Origin: Chloroflexota bacterium
GTDB taxonomy: Bacteria; Chloroflexota; Anaerolineae; Anaerolineales; Villigracilaceae
Length of the DNA: 13,664 bases
Reading direction: 5' to 3'
NCBI GenBank assembly: GCA_021796315.1
Contig: JAJYOH010000094.1
Span: 1 to 13,664 of the forward strand
Positions 8,422 to 13,664 of the stretch are shown here, piece by piece. A program made the translations under genes and the position numbers. Each line of letters begins with the position of its first letter. Within the stretch, counting starts at the first letter, position 1. Below the pieces are notes generated by a model. That model was not told the origin of the DNA, did no database searches, and worked only from the letters and a program-made list of their open reading frames with translations.

Positions 8422-9642
8422 CTAACGGTTTCCCAATAAAGGTGCAATGATGTTCATGTAGATTCCTTCCCAGGTATATCTCATTCGGACGCGTGCACGC
8501 AACTTAAAACTTAATTGAGAATTCAAATGGTTGTTAATGAGAGCCGCAACTTCTTTAGGCTCACTATCCGGCGAAAAATACAAAGCCTGCTCACTGCCCA
8601 ATTTACGCAGGGGCTCGATATCGGAACAAAAAACGGGAATGCCGGCCAGCCCCGCTTCCAAAACCGGGATGCCGAATCCTTCCTCGCGGCTGGGCATGAA
8701 CAAGGCATCGGCCAGGCGATAAAAATCGGCAATGACCGCATCCGGCAGATATTGATCGGTTAATTCAACCAGGAAATGAGCCAAGCCGATCAAGCCAAGC
8801 TCGGCGCGCAATTTCGTCAACCGTTCAAAGTATTTGACGTTGGCCGGGTTATGCGGCCCAAGCGGCCCGGTGACGATCAACTTTGCGCGCGGATTTTTTT
8901 CCCGGAGAACTGCCAGCGCACGCAAAGCCAGCTCGATATTTTTGCGCGGCGTGATGCGAACAGGCAAAAGCAAAAGCGGAGCCGCTTCAAACAGATTCAA
9001 TTGCTTCACAAAACCCAATGTCTGATCTTCCAGTTTGAGAAAACGGGCGGCGTCCACTCCGTTCGGAACGACCGTGATCTTCTCCAACGGCAGGCCCATC
9101 AAATCAGCCAGTTCGTGCTGGCGCAACTCTGAGACCACCACTTGAGTTAGGCCCGGCCAGGCTGTGCGTAACAGATCCCAGGGATAGCCATCATGCAATT
9201 CATGGCGATAACGCGGCGTTGTCCAGGCAAGATCGTGATGCCAGAGAATCAAATGCGGCTGGCGATACGTTCCAGAAAGTTTTTGGAGGGCGGCGGCCAG
9301 GGCGAGATTTTTATTTAATGAACAAACGTTGTGAGCGATGAGAATATCAACATCGGCGGTGGCTTCGCGCAGTTGGGACGCGATCCGCTCGACGAGCAGG
9401 CCAAACTCTTTTGGCACGCGGCCCGCATCCAGGTCCGATTTGAGCATGAGCACCTGTTCGTTACGCGAATCCAGCAATGGGACGGAAACGAACGGGATGC
9501 GCGCGTCCACTTGTCCGCCGCGTCCCGCGATGATCCGCACCTGATGGCCGGCTTCCATCATCAGACGCGCGTGATGACCGAGGACATTTTCCACTCCCCC
9601 AACAACCGGCGGCGCCGAATAATGAAGCAGGGCGATTTTCAT
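8422..9642 (-). CDS. Family 4 glycosyltransferase (GT-B fold), second of a tandem pair
   Basis: This 406-aa retaining glycosyltransferase is probably cytoplasmic. GGVEN (15-19) in the N-terminal donor/acceptor loop, VVPNGVDAARF (191-201), Arg229 and Lys234 in RITPRKN (phosphate clamp), and the EX7E pair Glu321/Glu329 in EEGFGIPVLEAG are all classic GT4 features. I take the ATG at 9642, which overlaps the preceding gene's TGA (ATGA). A TTG six codons upstream lies inside that gene and is less likely. It lies directly before gpgS with a 2-nt gap, so it is made with the glucosylglycerate enzymes. It may add a sugar to glucosylglycerate or its phosphate, as in mannosylglucosylglycerate synthesis, or use glucosylglycerate as a primer. 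Donor and acceptor cannot be read from the sequence. Confidence 0.87.
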   Translation of the reverse strand: MKIALLHYSAPPVVGGVENVLGHHARLMMEAGHQVRIIAGRGGQVDARIPFVSVPLLDSRNEQVLMLKSDLDAGRVPKEFGLLVERIASQLREATADVDILIAHNVCSLNKNLALAAALQKLSGTYRQPHLILWHHDLAWTTPRYRHELHDGYPWDLLRTAWPGLTQVVVSELRQHELADLMGLPLEKITVVPNGVDAARFLKLEDQTLGFVKQLNLFEAAPLLLLPVRITPRKNIELALRALAVLREKNPRAKLIVTGPLGPHNPANVKYFERLTKLRAELGLIGLAHFLVELTDQYLPDAVIADFYRLADALFMPSREEGFGIPVLEAGLAGIPVFCSDIEPLRKLGSEQALYFSPDSEPKEVAALINNHLNSQLSFKLRARVRMRYTWEGIYMNIIAPLLGNR

Positions 9643-10982
9643 ACTTGTTGCCCGAAACAATCGGCAAGTATGGATTGCAGACGGCGCTCCAGGACTGTGA
9701 AGGAGAAATGTCTTTTTGCAAGTTGATAATTCCCATCAGCCCATTCCTGCGCCTCCGCAGGGTTCAATAAAATGTCCCTGACCTTTTTCAATGTTTCGGC
9801 GCTGATAAACCCATCGAACCAGACCGTCCGGAAACCTTTGGGTTTGATGTCCACTTCATAGATGGAATAGTTGTTCACCAAAATCGGACGGCGGTAATAA
9901 ACAGCTTCAAGGAAGGCATTGCCAAACCCCTCAATGCTTGAAGGGTAGGTGATCAAATCTGCCTGGGGATACACATCTTCAAGCGTATAAATCTTATGAC
10001 CATCTTTTGTCGTGCCGCGTTTTTCCTGCACCTGGTCGAATTCAAAGCGGACGGTGACGTCCAGCAGGTGGGCATATTCGCGCACATGGCGTTCGTAATC
10101 TGTGCCTTCATCACCTGAAGCGTGCGAGATCACCAGTTTGGCGGGGAGTTCGAGCCGGCGCACGAGTTCAACGGCATGTTCGATGCCTTTGCGCTGGATG
10201 ACGCGCGTGGGCTGCAGAAAAAAGTATTCGCCCGATCCAATGCCAAAGTCTGCGCGCACGGTTCGCGCATAGGGACCGGGATCTGGCGGAGGCGAGTCAA
10301 AGTCCATCACGTTGGGGATCACGCGCGAGGTCACGCCGTAGCGCGAAGCGATCTGTTGAGCCTGGATCGAATTGATGACCACATGTCGGATCGAAGGCAG
10401 GGTTGGCGGAAAAGCCGCCGCGAGATAATCTCCCACGCAATTGACTTGAAAGCGCTGGCGTTCCCAATGAAAATCGTGATGGTGTGCGATGGTTGGATAA
10501 CCCGTCTCGGCGATGAACTCCGTCAACGCAAGGCCAAGCGGCAGGTTGAGCGGAATCGTTACTGCATTCTCGACGACAAGGACTTCCAGATCGAATCGCC
10601 GGGCAAATTTATACAACTCTTCCTTGAAATATTCCTTCAATTCATTGACGCGGCGCGTCATTTGCGGCGGGCGCACATAGATGGAGAAAAAATCCTTGCG
10701 CAAGTGGTGCATTTCAGGATGGGCGGAACGCGCTTCCTCCGTGACCGTCCAACTGCCTGAATACGCCTGCCGGTTTAATTTATCAATTTCGGGATGACGA
10801 TAAAACGCCTCGGGCACGACCTGGGAGCGGTCCGCGCTTCGATCACATTCGCCAGCGAAATAAAAACATTGGTGGCCGAGACGTTCCAGCACGGTCGCCC
10901 ATTTTTGCGTTTCCAGAGAGACGCCGTCCGTGCCTGCGAAACGGGTTGAAATAAAACCGATGTGATGTGAAGTGTGTGTCAT
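9639..10982 (-). CDS. Family 4 glycosyltransferase (GT-B fold), first of a tandem pair
   Basis: This 447-aa retaining glycosyltransferase is only distantly similar to its downstream neighbour. The N-terminal domain has FAGTDGVSLETQKWA (15-29) as the glycine-containing loop and AHHHDFHWER (167-176). The C-terminal domain has VIPNVMDFD (221-229), Arg260 and Lys265 in TRVIQRKG, and the EX7E pair Glu351/Glu359 in EGFGNAFLE. The FDSPP segment and the Tyr/Asp-rich region at 330-345 look family-specific. A modest ribosome site (CAGG) lies about 7 nt before the ATG at 10982. A composite palindromic repeat separates it from the upstream phosphorylase gene, so it may depend on read-through or on a promoter inside the repeat. 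It overlaps the next GT4 by 4 bp. The role is inferred from its position in the glucosylglycerate gene run; donor and acceptor are unknown. Confidence 0.86.
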   Translation of the reverse strand: MTHTSHHIGFISTRFAGTDGVSLETQKWATVLERLGHQCFYFAGECDRSADRSQVVPEAFYRHPEIDKLNRQAYSGSWTVTEEARSAHPEMHHLRKDFFSIYVRPPQMTRRVNELKEYFKEELYKFARRFDLEVLVVENAVTIPLNLPLGLALTEFIAETGYPTIAHHHDFHWERQRFQVNCVGDYLAAAFPPTLPSIRHVVINSIQAQQIASRYGVTSRVIPNVMDFDSPPPDPGPYARTVRADFGIGSGEYFFLQPTRVIQRKGIEHAVELVRRLELPAKLVISHASGDEGTDYERHVREYAHLLDVTVRFEFDQVQEKRGTTKDGHKIYTLEDVYPQADLITYPSSIEGFGNAFLEAVYYRRPILVNNYSIYEVDIKPKGFRTVWFDGFISAETLKKVRDILLNPAEAQEWADGNYQLAKRHFSFTVLERRLQSILADCFGQQV

Positions 10983-11003
10983 GTGGTTACCTGTAAGTTT
11001 ATT

Positions 11004-11145
11004 ATCTCATTGCGAGTCTTCGAGAAGCAATCTCCAACATTGCTATCAGATTGCTTGCTCTACGAGCACGATGTCGCCGGGCTGGTCTCGATACGGCGGA
11101 CGAACACCGCCTACCCGACCAACCCACTCCTCGCAATGACGAGAT
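11004..11145. repeat. Composite palindromic intergenic repeat (TCATTGCGAG family, with insert)
   Basis: The outer arms are TCATTGCGAG (11007-11016) and CTCGCAATGA (11130-11139), extended at the ends by ATCTC (11004-11008) and GAGAT (11141-11145). The inner arms are AAGCAATCT (11025-11033) and AGATTGCTT (11048-11056), followed by a small GCTC-TAC-GAGC hairpin (11057-11067). These match the arms of the element at 2810-2895, but about 55 bp of extra sequence sits between the inner stem and the right outer arm. The element's last base is also the first base of the phosphorylase stop codon complement. It fills the gap between phosphorylase and GT4. Confidence 0.8.
11080..11124. repeat. Second palindromic element nested inside the composite repeat
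   Basis: GGCTGGTC (11080-11087) pairs with GACCAACC (11117-11124) at 7 of 8 positions, and GGCGG (11095-11099) pairs with CCGCC (11107-11111) around a 7-nt loop. The TCTCGATACG start resembles another class of dispersed bacterial hairpin I recall (GGTCTCGATACG...CGACCAACC). It interrupts the spacing expected from the simpler copy at 2810-2895, which suggests insertion of one repeat family into another. Confidence 0.6.
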
Positions 11146-12857
11146 TAATTTATTTTCATCCATAAAATCTGATAAGATTCAAGCACGATGTCAGAAACAG
11201 GTAAAGGCCGCCCGGTCAAAAGGTCAGTTGTCGATTTGTATTCTGCCGGGAAAGTAACAGGCTTCAGGCTGACATTATGCAAACATAACACATTTGATTT
11301 TGAATCAGGTGAAATGCGTTCAACAGCAAACACGGATGGATGAACATCCAATACTTTCTGCGCGCCATGCGGATGAAATGCCGGTGAACTGCTGCGCGCC
11401 AAAAGCAATTGACGATATCGCCTGAAGACTTTTGAACGCAAAGAATTTTTATCCGCAAGCTCGTTCCGTATCTCATCAAGCTGACACTTCCCGCGGTTGA
11501 TACTGCGGTTGCGCCCGGTCAGGTCCACGCCCTCGCGCCAGCCGCGCGAACCGAACAGGCTGTGGAAATAAATGCCGGGCAGGCCGGCCAGCGCCAGCAT
11601 GATGGCCTGCGCGGACATGAAGCGATCAACTTGTTTATCGAGACTCTCTTGCGGATCAGAAAGTGCGTCGAAATAATTGATGTTGAGTTCGTAAGGCTGC
11701 TGGATTCCATCGGCATCATTTTTATAAGATACCAATCCACCGTGAGCCTTGACCCGTTCGATCATTGATTCAATTTCACCATCAGACAGAATGCCGCGCG
11801 CCGGGTTGACGCCGATGCCGTCATGGGAGGCAAGGAAGTTGAAGAAAGCCGTTTGGTCAGATGGCAGCTTGAGTCCCGCCGCCCACGCGGAGAGAGTGCG
11901 GGCATCCCCCGTATAAAATGTGTGCAGCGCCAGCGGCGGCAGCGCAAAGTTGTAGACCAGTTGCGCTTCGTTTTGCCCATCGCCAAAGTAAGAGATGTTC
12001 TCGGCGTGAGGCACATTCGTCTCGGTGATCAACATGACCTGCGGAGCCACTTCATCGAGCAGCGCGCGCAAGAGTTGAATGACGCGATGCGTCTGCGGCA
12101 GGTGGATGCAAGTCGTGCCAATCTCCTTCCAGAGATAGGCAATCGCATCCAGGCGGATGAACTCCGCGCCGTGAGCCACATAAGACAATAATATGTCGAT
12201 GATCTCCAGCAACACGGCCAGGTTCTTGTAATTGAGATCGACCTGGTCTGCGCTGAACGTCGTCCACACCTGCTCGAGACCGGAAGATGTGTCGAAATGA
12301 GTCAGGAGCGGCAAGGTACGCGGGCGGACAACCTGTGATAGATCAGGATCGCCTTCCACGATGATGAAGTAATTTTTATATTTTGGGTTGCCGTGCAGGA
12401 AGGCCTGGAACCACGCACTATGAGCGGATACGTGATTGATGACCGCATCGAACATCAGCCGGAAGCGGCCGCCCAGCCGTTCGACATCGGCCCACGCCCC
12501 GAGGTCCGGATCGACCGCGCGGTAATCGATGACCGAGAAGCCATCGTCGGACGAGTATGGGAAAAAGGGCAGGATGTGCAACCCGCTGATCAGTCCGGCA
12601 AGGTGCGTTTCGCAAAAATCAGCCAGAGTTCGCAGAGGAGCAACATCCGGCGCCTGGACTTGATCCCCATAAGTAATTAAAATGGAATCGCGCTCGGAGA
12701 TACGAGGAGTTGTTTTGCCGCGCAATTGGGATCGGTATTCACGCAAAGTAGCGCGCAGACGTTCGAAAGCAGCAGCGCCGGATGCTTCGCCATAGAGGGC
12801 CGTCAGACAGGAAGAAATAACAGAGAGGCGTTGACCTGCTCTTTGTTGAGTTTTCAT
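11145..12857 (-). CDS. GH13 subfamily 18 glycoside phosphorylase, probable glucosylglycerate phosphorylase
   Basis: This 570-aa retaining alpha-glucoside phosphorylase is of the sucrose-phosphorylase-like type. Visible features are SSDDGFSVIDY (102-112), INHVSAHSAWF (140-150), the nucleophile Asp237 in RLDAIA, the acid/base Glu279 in ITETNVPH, and the transition-state Asp346 in ASHDGIG. Length and blocks such as DQVDLNY and GTTCIHL fit the longer YcjM/glucosylglycerate phosphorylase group (about 560 aa) better than sucrose phosphorylases (about 500 aa). It would split 2-O-alpha-glucosylglycerate with phosphate into glucose-1-phosphate and glycerate (EC 2.4.1.352). Position upstream of gpgS and gpgP supports that substrate, but sucrose or glucosylglycerol remain possible. 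The ATG at 12857 has a spaced AAAAAGG. A longer frame back to a GTG at 13019 would add 54 low-complexity residues through a hairpin and is rejected. Confidence 0.88.
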   Translation of the reverse strand: MKTQQRAGQRLSVISSCLTALYGEASGAAAFERLRATLREYRSQLRGKTTPRISERDSILITYGDQVQAPDVAPLRTLADFCETHLAGLISGLHILPFFPYSSDDGFSVIDYRAVDPDLGAWADVERLGGRFRLMFDAVINHVSAHSAWFQAFLHGNPKYKNYFIIVEGDPDLSQVVRPRTLPLLTHFDTSSGLEQVWTTFSADQVDLNYKNLAVLLEIIDILLSYVAHGAEFIRLDAIAYLWKEIGTTCIHLPQTHRVIQLLRALLDEVAPQVMLITETNVPHAENISYFGDGQNEAQLVYNFALPPLALHTFYTGDARTLSAWAAGLKLPSDQTAFFNFLASHDGIGVNPARGILSDGEIESMIERVKAHGGLVSYKNDADGIQQPYELNINYFDALSDPQESLDKQVDRFMSAQAIMLALAGLPGIYFHSLFGSRGWREGVDLTGRNRSINRGKCQLDEIRNELADKNSLRSKVFRRYRQLLLARSSSPAFHPHGAQKVLDVHPSVFAVERISPDSKSNVLCLHNVSLKPVTFPAEYKSTTDLLTGRPLPVSDIVLESYQILWMKIN

Positions 12858-12866
12858 TATAAATAA

Positions 12867-12873
12867 CCTTTTT
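12867..12873 (-). promoter_or_regulatory. Ribosome binding site fixing the phosphorylase start
   Basis: The minus strand reads AAAAAGG here, 9 nt before the ATG at 12857. It is the only purine-rich site near a start codon of this gene, and the family's N-terminal helix begins just after that ATG, so it decides against the longer in-frame extension. Confidence 0.55.
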
Positions 12874-12990
12874 GGGGGTACGCCAGGCTTTCGAAAGAGA
12901 ACAACCACAGCTATCGGGTCCGTGGCCGCGATTTTTGACTGGTCCTGCTCCTGGCTGTGCCCGGTGTGATCCTGACAAAATTCATGGTCT

Positions 12991-13022
12991 GTTGTGGGGC
13001 GGTTGGCAGACTGCCCCACAAC
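12991..13022. repeat. Inverted repeat in the divergent intergenic region
   Basis: GTTGTGGGGC (12991-13000) and GCCCCACAAC (13013-13022) form a perfect 10-bp stem with a 12-nt loop that itself contains GGCAG/CTGCC complementarity. It lies between the divergent phosphorylase and antiporter genes (intergenic 12858-13101). It could be a dispersed hairpin repeat or a regulatory site. There is no T-tract, and a terminator is not expected between divergent starts. Confidence 0.6.
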
Positions 13023-13101
13023 CTATTTAACCACTCTTTACCAGTTTTGAAACAATCACGTGGGCGCACTGTTTTATTCTTATGATAAACTTTCTGTAAT
13101 C

Positions 13102-13664
13102 ATGTCGCCCTTCCTTCAATTTGCCTTCCTGCTCGCATCCATCCTGCTCGCTGCAAAACTGGCAGGCTATCTGAGTATTCGTCTCGGCCAGCCTTCGGTG
13201 TTGGGTGAACTCATTGTTGGAATTATTCTTGGACCTTCGCTCATTAATTTACTGAACCTGCCGATTCTCGAAGGAGGTACGCTCTCTGAGATGCTTCATC
13301 TGCTCGGAGAAATGGGTGTTCTTTTGCTTATGTTCATTGCAGGCCTTGAACTACACTTCGACGATTTGCGTCGGAATACCGGCGTTTCGGCGCTGGCTGG
13401 CACGCTGGGCGTGATCGTGCCTGTTGCGTTGGGTTGGGGCGTGGGCTTACTCTTCAAACTGGGACAACAGGATGCCATCTTTCTTGGGTTGACCCTTGGC
13501 GCGACTAGTGTAAGTATCTCAGCACAAACATTGATTGAGATGAAGTCCCTGCGCTCACGTGTCGGTCTGGGCTTGTTGGGTGCGGCTGTGTTTGACGATA
13601 TTCTCGTCATTCTGCTGCTTTCGTTGTTCACCGCTGTGAACGATGGCGGCGAGGGAGTAGCTAG
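13102..13664 (+). CDS. CPA2-family cation/proton antiporter, N-terminal part (runs off the window)
   Basis: These 187 residues form the start of a multi-span membrane antiporter of the Kef/NapA type. Hydrophobic segments alternate with short loops from the first residue. QPSVLGELIVGIILGPSL (30-47) is the typical opening block, followed by GVLLLMFIAGLEL (72-84). GATSVSISAQTLIEM (133-147) matches the unwound helix of the ion site, and Asp165-Asp166 in GAAVFDDIL are the paired acids typical of electrogenic Na+/H+ exchangers. I read the start as the ATG at 13102. No clear Shine-Dalgarno is visible; TATGAT (13081-13086) could be a -10 element giving a very short leader. It is divergent from the phosphorylase gene. 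Together with compatible-solute genes it suggests an ion/osmotic stress setting. The missing C-terminus prevents telling whether a regulatory TrkA domain is attached. Confidence 0.9.
   Translation, partial: MSPFLQFAFLLASILLAAKLAGYLSIRLGQPSVLGELIVGIILGPSLINLLNLPILEGGTLSEMLHLLGEMGVLLLMFIAGLELHFDDLRRNTGVSALAGTLGVIVPVALGWGVGLLFKLGQQDAIFLGLTLGATSVSISAQTLIEMKSLRSRVGLGLLGAAVFDDILVILLLSLFTAVNDGGEGVA

Noticed and set aside
9643..9660. Earlier TTG start for the second GT4
   Set aside because: It lies within the upstream gene, and the family N-terminus (MKIALLHYS) begins at the ATG that forms the usual ATGA overlap.
10122..10760. Long plus-strand open frame of about 212 codons
   Set aside because: It is antisense to the first GT4, which has all catalytic motifs. 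The plus-strand protein shows no domain pattern and is best explained as a codon-bias shadow.
12858..13019. 54-residue N-terminal extension of the phosphorylase from a GTG
   Set aside because: The extension has no family similarity, crosses a perfect inverted repeat and lacks a ribosome site. The ATG at 12857 has one and fits family length.
13296..13631. Minus-strand open frame of about 111 codons
   Set aside because: It is antisense to the antiporter's transmembrane segments and rich in Ser/Pro/Arg as expected from a complement frame.

Overview
The window looks like part of a bacterial chromosome with moderate GC content by eye. The gene set and the palindromic intergenic repeats (TCATTGCGAG...CTCGCAATGA) fit a Chloroflexota/Anaerolineae-type bacterium. 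That placement is inference from recalled family and repeat resemblance; no rRNA or lineage marker is present.

Left part (1-4389, minus strand): a cell-surface polysaccharide operon read right to left. It starts with a winged-helix regulator of the EPS-associated MarR type. This is followed by an NAD-dependent sugar epimerase (4-bp ATGA overlap), a GDP-L-fucose synthase, and a Wzm/Wzt ABC exporter whose ATPase runs off the left edge. A palindromic repeat separates the epimerase from the fucose synthase. Together they would make nucleotide sugars and export a finished polysaccharide.

Middle (4400-6050): a compact divergent promoter region with nested inverted repeats (candidate operator) lies between the regulator and a plus-strand gene. 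That gene fuses a SAM methyltransferase to a family 2 glycosyltransferase. A perfect 18-bp hairpin, probably a bidirectional terminator, closes the convergent junction.

Right part (6051-12857, minus strand): a probable glucosylglycerate (GG) operon, read right to left. The order is a GH13 subfamily 18 phosphorylase of the YcjM/glucosylglycerate phosphorylase type, two GT4 glycosyltransferases, an unusual GpgS, and a histidine phosphatase of the GpgP type. The GpgS (glucosyl-3-phosphoglycerate synthase) carries two universal-stress-protein domains at its N-terminus. The last four genes are joined by overlaps or a 2-nt gap. GpgS plus GpgP would make GG from NDP-glucose and 3-phosphoglycerate, the phosphorylase would recover glucose-1-phosphate and glycerate, and the GT4 enzymes could extend GG. 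A composite palindromic repeat sits directly after the phosphorylase stop codon.

Right edge (13102-13664, plus strand): the start of a divergent CPA2-type cation/proton antiporter with an Asp-Asp ion-binding pair. This fits an ion-homeostasis or osmoadaptation setting next to compatible-solute genes.

The points most worth a second look are the USP-USP-GpgS fusion, synthesis and phosphorolysis genes in one gene run, the nested repeat at 11004-11145, and the operator-like divergent promoter. There is no RNA gene, CRISPR array or insertion sequence that I can support. No gene-free stretch exceeds 300 bases.
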